Assembly: GCA_017934185.1 (NCBI GenBank)
Contig: JAGBJY010000047.1
Span: forward strand, 1-49,762
Source of the DNA: Bacteroidales bacterium
GTDB taxonomy: Bacteria > Bacteroidota > Bacteroidia > Bacteroidales > UBA932
Length of the DNA stretch: 49,762 nucleotides
Reading direction: 5' to 3'
Made by a program: the position numbers and the translations under genes. Position 1 is the first letter of the stretch; every line of letters begins with the position of its first letter. The notes below the pieces were generated by a model. That model did no database searches and was not told the origin of the DNA. It was given only the letters and a program-made list of their open reading frames with translations. Below, one piece after another: positions 40,576 to 48,020 of the stretch.

Positions 40576-41412
40576 TCAGTAAATCAGGACGGTCGCTACC
40601 GGGTAGTGGTCGGAGACGAAGGGACAATCGGCATAGGACTGAGTGATGCGCTGGAAAGAATCGGCCCGCTGGAAGCCCTTGTAGAAGATGTAGTCGATGG
40701 GCGGCGTGCCGGAAACCTTGCCCCAATTGTGCCAGGTGGTTTCGGTATCGGTGACCGGCGCCTCTTCGCGGGCGTCCAGCATGAGCGTGCGCAGGTCGGC
40801 CAGGGAAGGGTCCGTGGGGTACATGTTAAAGTCGCCGCAGAGCACCATGGGGTAACTTTCGGGGTTCATGGCGCCGATGCGCTGGACCAGCAGCACCAGC
40901 CCCAGCCGACGTGCTTCGCGGCCCACGTGGTCCAGGTGGGTGTTCACAAAGTAGAAGGGCTTGCCATAGCGTTTGTCGCGCAGAAGGGCCCAGGTGGCCG
41001 TGCGTTTGCAGGCGGCATCCCAGCCGAAGGACGGCACCTCGGGGGTCTCCGACAACCAATAAGTGCCCCAGTTCACCAGCTCAACACGCTCTGTATCAAA
41101 GAAAACCGCCATGTGCTCGCCTTCGCTCACGCCGTCTTCCCGGCCCACGCCCACGCAGTCGTAGCCCGGGCAGTTCTCCTTGAGGTACGCCAGCTGGAAA
41201 TCCAGGGCTTCCTGCACGCCGAAAGCCGCCGGCCGCTGGTCCAGAATCATGGCCGCAGCCGCTTCCTTGCGGTTTTCCCACACAAAGTCTCCGTCCGGCG
41301 CCGTGCCGTAACGGATGTTGTAAGACATGAGCTTCACGCTCTGGGGACCGCTTTGGCAGCCCGGGAGGCACAGCGGCAGCATCAGGGCCGCAAGCATAAG
41401 AACTTTTCGCAT
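40576..41412 (-). CDS. Exported endonuclease/exonuclease/phosphatase (EEP) family hydrolase, lipoprotein
   Basis: A 278-residue metal-dependent hydrolase of the DNase I-like EEP superfamily. After the signal MRKVLMLAALMLPLCLPGC (lipobox PGC) it shows LMSYNIRYG, the QEA metal site (FGVQEALDF), VNTHLDHVGREAR with the catalytic His, CGDFNMYP and the C-terminal VSDHYPV. Members with this export pattern are common in Bacteroides and may act on phosphodiesters or phospholipids outside the cytoplasm; the substrate is unknown. ATG 41412 is used because the longer frame to 41451 reads through the -7 box at 41429-41436. Confidence 0.9.
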   Translation of the reverse strand: MRKVLMLAALMLPLCLPGCQSGPQSVKLMSYNIRYGTAPDGDFVWENRKEAAAAMILDQRPAAFGVQEALDFQLAYLKENCPGYDCVGVGREDGVSEGEHMAVFFDTERVELVNWGTYWLSETPEVPSFGWDAACKRTATWALLRDKRYGKPFYFVNTHLDHVGREARRLGLVLLVQRIGAMNPESYPMVLCGDFNMYPTDPSLADLRTLMLDAREEAPVTDTETTWHNWGKVSGTPPIDYIFYKGFQRADSFQRITQSYADCPFVSDHYPVATVLIY

Positions 41413-41428
41413 AACTGGAAGGTTTGTA

Positions 41429-41436
41429 CAAAGATA
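41429..41436 (-). promoter_or_regulatory. -7 box of the EEP hydrolase gene
   Basis: On the minus strand TATCTTTG (TAnnTTTG) ends 16 nt before ATG 41412. Confidence 0.68.
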
Positions 41437-41478
41437 CCGAAATCTGTCCACTTTTCCTATGCTTCAGGCCGATGGGCG

Positions 41479-43650
41479 CTAGCGGAGCATGATGGAACGA
41501 AGGTCGTCGATGTCTTTCTGGGGAACGCCAATCTTGAGGAGGTATTTCACGATGCGCTCCTGGTAGGTGCCGCTGTCGGTCTGGCTGAAGATGGTTTTGC
41601 GCACGGACTTGTAGCTGTAGGTGGTACGGACATGGCCGTAATACCAGTTCCCGTCACTGTCCTTGGACATGCCCCAGTCTTTGGGCGAGAAGTAGGTGAG
41701 CTCATAGTCTTTGGCCATGTCGCTCTCCCCGACGCCCAGGGCGCCTTCCAGCAGGATGGCCAGAGTGGCGGTGCGGTCGCGCCCGGCTGCGCAGTGGAAA
41801 TACACGGGTTTGCCTTCGCGAAGGCGGGCTACCACCCAGCAGAAGGTGTCCTTCACCTTCGTAGGATTGTCCCGCACCATGTGGTTGTAGCCGCTGTCAA
41901 AGCCCGGCGCATAGAAGGCCACGCTACTGCCAAGCGGCGAGGAAGAGGGTACGTCAGAGGCTTCCCGGAGGTCAACTTCGGCCCGGATGCCCTCGGAGAG
42001 CATTTCCTTGCGCCCCTCGCTGTTACAGTACTTTCCGTCCAGCCGGCCGCCGCGGTACAGCTTGTGGTACACCACCGTCTTTCCGCCCAGGCCCTTGTAG
42101 CCGCCCAGGTCGCGGCCGTTGCGCACATTGGGCGCGAAAAATACTTGGTGCAGGGCTCCGCGGGTGAGAAACTGGCCGTTCCCCACCACCGAGTTGTCCG
42201 ATGATGTGACCTGCCAGTGATACGTTGTCCCGGGCACAAGGTTGGTGATGTCCTGCCGGCCCACGCCCGCCCCCAGCGTGTACTCCCGGCTCCAGTCACC
42301 TTCCCAGACGCGCAGTTTCTGGGAGCCGGACGAAGCCGCCGTCCAGCTGATGGTGTAGGTGGGCGGAAGCTCCACATCGTTCTCGCTGGGGCCGCCGCCG
42401 GGATAGCCGATGACACTGGAATAACTGTACTCTGCATCCGTATCCGCATTATTCGTCTCCGGATACTGCACTTCTTCCAGAAACTTCTGCACGTACTGGT
42501 TGGTGGCCAGGAAAGCCTCCCCGGCCGGTGCGCCCCAGCCCAGCACCGACGAAGCCACGGCCTTCCCCAGCGTAAAGGAAGCGTCATCGGCCTCCACATT
42601 CCAGTACATGGCTCCCAGGAGCCCCTTCTGGCTCACATAAGCGCCTTTCAGGAGCACGGAGTCCTCGTTGTCAAAAGAAAGCACCATCTGGCCCGAAGCA
42701 TTGACCAGATAGGGCACCTGGCCCGTGGCGTCCCATTTTTCCGTATAGACGGAACTGTCCCAGCTGAGTTCGCCAAAGTCTACGGAAGACTTGAAGTCGC
42801 TGCCGTTCCCGTGCCCGTAGAAGGGTATGCCCAGCACCTGCTTGGAAAGCGGCACGCCGGCCGATAAATGCAAACTCACCGACTCGTCGCAGCTGCGGCG
42901 CGCCGCGGAGCATTTGTACAGGGCCGCGTTGTGCTGGGGCGGGTTCCCCATGTCGTAGGTCATGAGGTTCACAAAGCTCAGATAGGGCGTAACCGCCTCA
43001 AAATCTACATATTTAGCCGACGAAGAGGACGCCATGGTCACCAGGGCATCGGCCCCCAGCAGCTGGCGGAGTTCCTTCACCAGGAGGGTGAAATTTTGGG
43101 TGTCGTCCGGGGACGAGGAGATGCCGGCCGCCGAGGAGGTAGGGTACTCCCAGTCCAGGTCTATCCCGTCCAGACCGTAGCGCTGCATGGCCGATTGGCA
43201 GTTGCGGCAGAAGGCCTTGCGGTGCTTCTCATCGGCCGCCATTTCGCTGAAATTGCCGGCCTCCCAGCCGCCCACGGAAAGGCAGACTTTGAGGTTTGGG
43301 TTGGACTTTTTCAAAGCCGCAATCTTGGTGAGCCGGCTGGGGTTTTTGATGTCCAGGGTCTCGAAGTCGCTCTTGATGTGGGCAAAGGCGTAGTTGATAT
43401 GCGTAAGCAGTTCCGCCTGGGGCAGGGTCTCTTCCCAGTACACGGCGTAACCCACTACTACAGGGCCTGTTACGGCCGATGCAAACACCTCGCCTCCCGG
43501 CTCGGGGTCGGGTTCGGGCTCAGGGTCGGGGTCCGTGTTTTCCGTTCCGGGCTTGGTGGAGGGCGGGGTTACGATGTACCCCTGGCTGGGTTTCTCGCAG
43601 GCGAGGAAAAGGGGCAGGAGGAGGGCCCAAAAGGCGGTTCTGATGCGCAT
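41479..43650 (-). CDS. GH18 glycoside hydrolase fused to a tyrosine phosphatase-like domain, surface lipoprotein
   Basis: A 723-residue lipoprotein (signal MRIRTAFWALLLPLFLAC). An acidic Pro-rich linker (38-53) leads to a GH18 domain (about 60-390) with VCLSVGGWE, DGIDLDWEYP (catalytic Glu168) and FVNLMTYDMGNPP. A fibronectin-III-like domain follows (about 430-500, YTISWTAASSGSQKLRVWEG). The C-terminal part (about 505-723) is a Cys-based phosphatase-like domain with NGRDLGGYKG, LYRGGRLDG, EVDLREASD and the active-site loop HCAAGRDRT (Cys620, Arg626), as in secreted tyrosine/phosphoinositide phosphatases. I know of no described protein with this combination. It follows a Fib_succ_major gene after a terminator hairpin. 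Confidence 0.88.
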   Translation of the reverse strand: MRIRTAFWALLLPLFLACEKPSQGYIVTPPSTKPGTENTDPDPEPEPDPEPGGEVFASAVTGPVVVGYAVYWEETLPQAELLTHINYAFAHIKSDFETLDIKNPSRLTKIAALKKSNPNLKVCLSVGGWEAGNFSEMAADEKHRKAFCRNCQSAMQRYGLDGIDLDWEYPTSSAAGISSSPDDTQNFTLLVKELRQLLGADALVTMASSSSAKYVDFEAVTPYLSFVNLMTYDMGNPPQHNAALYKCSAARRSCDESVSLHLSAGVPLSKQVLGIPFYGHGNGSDFKSSVDFGELSWDSSVYTEKWDATGQVPYLVNASGQMVLSFDNEDSVLLKGAYVSQKGLLGAMYWNVEADDASFTLGKAVASSVLGWGAPAGEAFLATNQYVQKFLEEVQYPETNNADTDAEYSYSSVIGYPGGGPSENDVELPPTYTISWTAASSGSQKLRVWEGDWSREYTLGAGVGRQDITNLVPGTTYHWQVTSSDNSVVGNGQFLTRGALHQVFFAPNVRNGRDLGGYKGLGGKTVVYHKLYRGGRLDGKYCNSEGRKEMLSEGIRAEVDLREASDVPSSSPLGSSVAFYAPGFDSGYNHMVRDNPTKVKDTFCWVVARLREGKPVYFHCAAGRDRTATLAILLEGALGVGESDMAKDYELTYFSPKDWGMSKDSDGNWYYGHVRTTYSYKSVRKTIFSQTDSGTYQERIVKYLLKIGVPQKDIDDLRSIMLR

Positions 43651-43666
43651 AATAAACGGGGTTTTG

Positions 43667-43709
43667 AAAAACTCCAGCCCGCACCCCCCCGCAGGAGCCC
43701 GGGCTGGAG
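43667..43709 (-). terminator. Terminator/attenuator between Fib_succ_major and GH18-phosphatase genes
   Basis: On the minus strand the arms 43709-43700 and 43681-43672 (CTCCAGCCCG/CGGGCTGGAG) form a perfect 10-bp stem followed by a T-run, just before the GH18-phosphatase gene. It would reduce but need not abolish read-through, lowering expression of the last gene. The loop contains seven C in a row on the plus strand (43684-43690). Confidence 0.72.
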
Positions 43710-43730
43710 AAAACTAATAACAATATGAGA

Positions 43731-45776
43731 TTATTCTGCTACGCAGCGGACGGAGCCGGCATTGGCTTTCCCGCGGTCAGAATAATAGAAGACGGGACTT
43801 TTATCCACACGTATCACAACGCACTCAGCACGTGTTGTATTACTACCATGATCGGTGGCTGACCAGATAAACGTGGCATCCTTATGTGCAGATGACGAAT
43901 TCACTCCCGTTCCATATAGACTTCCTCCATAAGCCTCAATATACCCTGCCATAGGGAATCTGACACTTTCAGAAGTATATTCTGAAACATGGTTCGCCGT
44001 ATCAAAATTCCATCCCGTATCTGTTTTGGTCCACAAAGATCCACTCTTGATAGGAACCTTATAGCCAGGAGGACAAGGATCGTATAATCCCTTTGCTCCT
44101 CCATCATTCCACAACGTTGCATCTGAACTGGTGTTCCAGTCCGCCGCATCATCTTTTGTAGGAGTATAGTAAACTGTTGGATTCTTAATAGCGTCGGACA
44201 TAGAGGCTTGCGATTCTGTCTTTGTCCATGCAGTTCCGCTAACTTGAGCTTTACTGGGATAGGCTGCCCAAGATCTCGCACCCACGAATGGATCTTTACG
44301 ACCCCATTGGTACAAGAGACCCAGAGACTCGATTGCCGCTTCGCCTGTATTAGGAACGGCTTTCAGAGCGCCGAGGTTCATATTCATCATCTTCCCCCCA
44401 ATAAAAGAAGAGTAATCCGCATCGGACACTGTATCTTCCGGTACCCAGATATGCCAGCTCCAGACAATATCGCCATCCGCGTTTTTAGCTGCAATGAGAG
44501 CATTGCCAGGAGTAATGGTTGCGGGCATTTTAAAGACGATATAGGCATCTTCTCCATCTTGGATATCATAGTCCACAGCAGCAATGATATCGCCCTTCTC
44601 GGGAGCTGTGGCCGTATTCTTGGTTTCCCAGAGAACAACCACATCGTCGTCGTCATCAGCGTTGAAACTAGATACTACTGCACCACCCTTACCCTTGGCT
44701 GCTTTGAACTTGAACTGGGCATTTGGAGCCACTGTGCTACCATCTACAATGTAGCAGTTGGCTGTTGCCGTAGCACTAAGGTCTGTTGCAGCAGAAACAT
44801 CAACACCAATGGTGTTGTCACGGGAAATCGGAGCAACATAGTCATGCATGCTGCCGGCAGGAAGAAGGCCCAGGTTAATCATGTGGCCCGGTGTAAGGGT
44901 GAGTCCCCGAGTGGATGTGATGTATTTCTTAATCACGCCTCCTTTCAAAAGTTGAATGGTAAAGCCGTTAGGCAGGTATACCATATTAGCGCCATCCGCA
45001 TTATCTATGCCCTCCGCATCATCCTTGGTGTTTACAGGAAGGAACACAGTGTTAACGGCTGTTCCATTACTAATTACGGAACCTGATACACTTGTTAGAG
45101 GCCCTGAAGAACCATAGGTGGCATCTGTTTTATACTTCTTACGATAGCTGGTAACTTTAGGCTTATTAACCTCTACTACCAGTTTGGAATAACCAACCAC
45201 TTCTCCATTGTTACCCTTAAATACATAGGAATCGTAATCACCCTCTGATCCTGCCACTTGGAAAGTGATAGCCGCAGTCATGTGGAAAAGCTGTATTCTG
45301 TCTTCATCAACATATCCTGCCATAAGCATTTTGTTGGTATTGGAAAAAGAACTGCGCCCATACATATGCGAAGAAGAATAAGGAGACCAAATATCTGCAG
45401 GATATGCAACATTGATCTTATGATTCATTCCCTCGTCATCATTCAGTCCTGAAATATCAACACTGAAAGAGGCCACCTCAGGATTGGCAAGTTCGGCCGC
45501 CGTAAAAGTGTGGACCACCGGAGCAACGGCAGATTCTCCTGTCTTTTTGGGCTGTCCCTGAAAAACAATTGCATCCACATCAGCCTCCCATTCTGTCTTT
45601 CCATTGGTTCCGAGGGTTACCTTCGTTCCGTTATCCAGAGCAGGGAATGCACAGGTAAGAGTAACCAGATTAGGGGTATCCTCTTCAGGTGCACTTATAC
45701 TAAGATTCTTCTGGCAGGAAATAGCCAGTGCTGCCACGCAGAGGGCTGCTAATGCATAATTCATTTTTGCTTTCAT
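43731..45776 (-). CDS. Fib_succ_major surface lipoprotein, chromosomal
   Basis: A 681-residue lipoprotein; from ATG 45776 it begins MKAKMNYALAALCVAALAISC. The N-terminal half resembles fimbrillin-like domains (TKVTLGTNGKTEWEADVDAIVFQG, AAITFQVAG). A middle segment (NTATAPEKGDIIAAVDYDIQDG, ALIAAKNADGDIVWSWHIWVPED) and the Fib_succ_major domain (MNMNLGAL, GLLYQWGRKDPF, YDPCPPGYKVP, FPMAGYIEAY, FIWSATDHG, SVRCVAE) are paralogous to the gene at the window end. A further upstream Met at 45806 lies inside the ribosome-binding region. The gene follows the 46-residue peptide by 14 nt, with GGAGGG at 45784-45789. Likely surface-exposed; ligand unknown. Confidence 0.87.
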   Translation of the reverse strand: MKAKMNYALAALCVAALAISCQKNLSISAPEEDTPNLVTLTCAFPALDNGTKVTLGTNGKTEWEADVDAIVFQGQPKKTGESAVAPVVHTFTAAELANPEVASFSVDISGLNDDEGMNHKINVAYPADIWSPYSSSHMYGRSSFSNTNKMLMAGYVDEDRIQLFHMTAAITFQVAGSEGDYDSYVFKGNNGEVVGYSKLVVEVNKPKVTSYRKKYKTDATYGSSGPLTSVSGSVISNGTAVNTVFLPVNTKDDAEGIDNADGANMVYLPNGFTIQLLKGGVIKKYITSTRGLTLTPGHMINLGLLPAGSMHDYVAPISRDNTIGVDVSAATDLSATATANCYIVDGSTVAPNAQFKFKAAKGKGGAVVSSFNADDDDDVVVLWETKNTATAPEKGDIIAAVDYDIQDGEDAYIVFKMPATITPGNALIAAKNADGDIVWSWHIWVPEDTVSDADYSSFIGGKMMNMNLGALKAVPNTGEAAIESLGLLYQWGRKDPFVGARSWAAYPSKAQVSGTAWTKTESQASMSDAIKNPTVYYTPTKDDAADWNTSSDATLWNDGGAKGLYDPCPPGYKVPIKSGSLWTKTDTGWNFDTANHVSEYTSESVRFPMAGYIEAYGGSLYGTGVNSSSAHKDATFIWSATDHGSNTTRAECVVIRVDKSPVFYYSDRGKANAGSVRCVAE

Positions 45777-45790
45777 AACTGTACCCTCCA

Positions 45791-45931
45791 TTATAATACA
45801 TCCCACACGGGATCATAATCATCAACTGTAAAATCCGGAACATTCCCAGATACTGCCTGGCAAACAGGCTCGGCATACCGCAGCTCCAGAATGTCGGTCT
45901 GGGGAGAACAATACAATTCTTTTTTGGTCAT
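45791..45931 (-). CDS. 46-residue peptide of a small family linked to surface lipoproteins
   Basis: An intact small frame in the gap between two operon genes: MTKKELYCSPQTDILELRYA, then EPVCQAVSGNVPDFTVDDYD and a C-terminal PVWDVL. There is no signal peptide or membrane helix; the middle has Y-x2-P-Q-T-x-I-L and E-x-V-C, and the tail is acidic with a Trp near the end. The interrupted frame at 28316-28462 on the island shares these features and the same 14-nt distance to a following Fib_succ_major gene. It begins 14 nt after the GH18/propeller stop. Function unknown; a secreted or processed peptide, or a regulatory leader peptide, are both possible. Confidence 0.72.
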   Translation of the reverse strand: MTKKELYCSPQTDILELRYAEPVCQAVSGNVPDFTVDDYDPVWDVL

Positions 45932-45945
45932 AGTGTTTTGTTTGG

Positions 45946-48018
45946 TTATAAGTTTGTGAAGGTCACTTTGTGCAGGATGGACGGATAGCTGGAGTCGCAG
46001 TCCTCGCCTACCCAGATGCAGCCGTTCTTCTTGTCAACGCACAGGGCCTCGGGGTTCCAGTTGGCGAAGTCGCCAATGTAGTACTTGGCCAGAAGCTCTT
46101 CGCCCAGACCCTTGAACAGGTAAATGGAATAGGGGTCGTACTGCGGCTTGTCCTTGTTGGAGTTGGAGTCAATGACCCACAGCCAGTCGTTTACGGGGTC
46201 GTAGTCCAGGCCGCCGATTTCAGAGATGGTGGGTGCCGCCTCACGCAGGCTCTTCTTGAACTTCTGCGTACCGTCCATGGAGTACTGGAACAGGGTTGCG
46301 CCCGTCTGGGTGCCGAACAGGAGGTCGCCCTTGTACCAGGCAATGCCCTCCACGCCGGAATTGCCCATAGAGGCAACGCCTTCCACCACAATGGGCACAT
46401 CCACCTTGCTGTTGTAATTGGGATAAGGAACCTTATAAACGGATTTGGACGTGCTCTCAAGGCCAATGTAAAGGTCGCCGGTGGCCGGGTCGATGGCAAG
46501 GGCCTCAAAATCGGCCTCGCGGTACCAGACCTTCTCATAGGTGCCGTCGAAGTTAATCTTGTACAGCGTACCCTTGTCGTGAACGCCCCAGAGGAAGTCA
46601 CCGTCCTTGGAAAGGCAGAGGCCGGAAAGCTCGGGAACATAGTCCGTGCCGTTCTGGAGCTTCTTGGTCCATTCCACCTTCACCATCTCCGGCAGGGCCT
46701 TGGGCTGGTCCGGCTGGATGTTCTCCTCCGGACGCTCCCACCTTCCGGGCTCCATGGGCGTACCGTCCATGGCGGCCTTCACGGCGTGGCGCAGGGTCCC
46801 CTGCTTATTGTCCTCGCGGAATTCCCAAATCATGGCGCCCAGCATCTTGCGGGACTTGAGGAACTCCACCTTGGCATTGACGGACTCCACGTCCTCGTAG
46901 CTGGCGTACATCTTGCCCAGGGCATCGGCCAGGTAAGGGACCTTGGCCACATTGTCCCACATACGGTAGTTCTTGCCCTTGACGCTCTTCCCGTCGCAGG
47001 TTTCATTGAAGAAGATGTCTTCCAGGTCACCGTAGTTCACCGTACCGGGGTACACATTGCCCGTAGTGAGCTTGTAGCCGTCGCCGTGGCCGTAGAACGG
47101 TACGCCGAAGTTCATCATCTGGTAAGGGATGTTCTGCGCGCCATGGAAGATGTCGTCGATGGCCTCGGCGCAGGTGCGGCTGCCGGCAATGGAACTGCGG
47201 TACAGGGGGGCGTTGTGGTAGGGCGGATTGCCCTCGTCATAGGTCATGACGTTGATGTAATCCACGTACTGCAGGGCCCTGTAGTTGTCTGTGTACTTGC
47301 CGCTGGAGGAGGCTGCGTAAGAGATAATCTTGTCCGGCATGGCCTCCCGCATCTCCTTGAGGAGGGTGATGAAATTGCCCCAGTCGGACGGATCGGCCCC
47401 ATTCACGTGGTCGCCGTCCTTGGCAGCGTAGGTGGGATACTCCCAGTCGATGTCAAAGCCGTCGGTGCCGTACTGCTTGGTAACGGCCACGCACTCGTCC
47501 ACAAAAGCCTTGCGCTTGGCATCGTCGCGGGCCATCTGGGACCAGCCGTCGGCATTTTTACCCCAGCCGCCCATCTGGAACTTCACTTTGAGCTCCGGAT
47601 AGCCGGCCTTGTAGGCCACGAACTTCTGCACCAGGGAGATGGTCCCGGAAGGGATTTCCAGGCCCACGCCGTTCACCTTGTCCTTGAAGCGCACGTGGCC
47701 CACGTTCACATGGGTGAGGGTGCTCTTCACTTCCTCCAGGGAGGGGAACCAGTCGGACTTGGTGTACTCCGTGTAGTAAATCTCAATAATGGGGGTTTTG
47801 CCAATACGGGCCTGGCGCTCCGGGCTGTCCCAGGGATTGTCTTCCGGGGTGGGATCTACGGGGTCCGGATTGTCAGGGTCGTCGGAGGGGAACTCGCCCG
47901 AAGTGGGCTTGGTTCCCGGCGCCGGGACCTGCATCCCCATACGCTCCTGCGTGCAGCTGCAGGCCCCGATAAGGGCCAGCAGCAGCGGCAGATATAATAT
48001 GCGAGATGTGATGCTCAT
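45946..48018 (-). CDS. GH18 glycoside hydrolase with C-terminal SdiA-regulated-like beta-propeller, lipoprotein
   Basis: A 690-residue lipoprotein (signal MSITSRILYLPLLLALIGAC). A Pro/Asp-rich linker (about 40-65) leads to a GH18 domain (about 75-410) with VKFQMGGWG, DGFDIDWEYP (catalytic Glu193) and YINVMTYDEGNPP. Residues about 440-690 form a propeller-like region with LSGLCLSKDGDFLWGVHDKGTLYKI, FEALAIDPATGDLYIGLE, VEGIAWYKGDLLFGTQTG and WNPEALCVDKKNGCIWVGED, resembling SdiA-regulated/NHL-type repeats. GH18 enzymes cut chitin or the chitobiose core of N-glycans; an N-glycan target would suit a gut organism. The related gene at 41479-43650 shares the GH18 half but has a different C-terminus. 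Confidence 0.9.
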   Translation of the reverse strand: MSITSRILYLPLLLALIGACSCTQERMGMQVPAPGTKPTSGEFPSDDPDNPDPVDPTPEDNPWDSPERQARIGKTPIIEIYYTEYTKSDWFPSLEEVKSTLTHVNVGHVRFKDKVNGVGLEIPSGTISLVQKFVAYKAGYPELKVKFQMGGWGKNADGWSQMARDDAKRKAFVDECVAVTKQYGTDGFDIDWEYPTYAAKDGDHVNGADPSDWGNFITLLKEMREAMPDKIISYAASSSGKYTDNYRALQYVDYINVMTYDEGNPPYHNAPLYRSSIAGSRTCAEAIDDIFHGAQNIPYQMMNFGVPFYGHGDGYKLTTGNVYPGTVNYGDLEDIFFNETCDGKSVKGKNYRMWDNVAKVPYLADALGKMYASYEDVESVNAKVEFLKSRKMLGAMIWEFREDNKQGTLRHAVKAAMDGTPMEPGRWERPEENIQPDQPKALPEMVKVEWTKKLQNGTDYVPELSGLCLSKDGDFLWGVHDKGTLYKINFDGTYEKVWYREADFEALAIDPATGDLYIGLESTSKSVYKVPYPNYNSKVDVPIVVEGVASMGNSGVEGIAWYKGDLLFGTQTGATLFQYSMDGTQKFKKSLREAAPTISEIGGLDYDPVNDWLWVIDSNSNKDKPQYDPYSIYLFKGLGEELLAKYYIGDFANWNPEALCVDKKNGCIWVGEDCDSSYPSILHKVTFTNL

Positions 48019-48020
48019 GG

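Noticed and set aside
40573-42204. Plus-strand frame of 543 codons across the EEP hydrolase and GH18-phosphatase 3' end
   Set aside because: It spans two real minus-strand genes and their promoter and has no domain pattern.
43684-43690. Run of seven C in the gap before the GH18-phosphatase gene, possible phase-variation tract
   Set aside because: It lies in the loop of a terminator hairpin, not in a coding frame or between promoter elements, and seven bases is short for a switch.
45970-47997. Plus-strand frame of 675 codons opposite the GH18/propeller gene
   Set aside because: The minus strand carries clear GH18 and propeller motifs; the opposite frame is low-complexity Val/Leu/Gly/His sequence typical of an antisense shadow.
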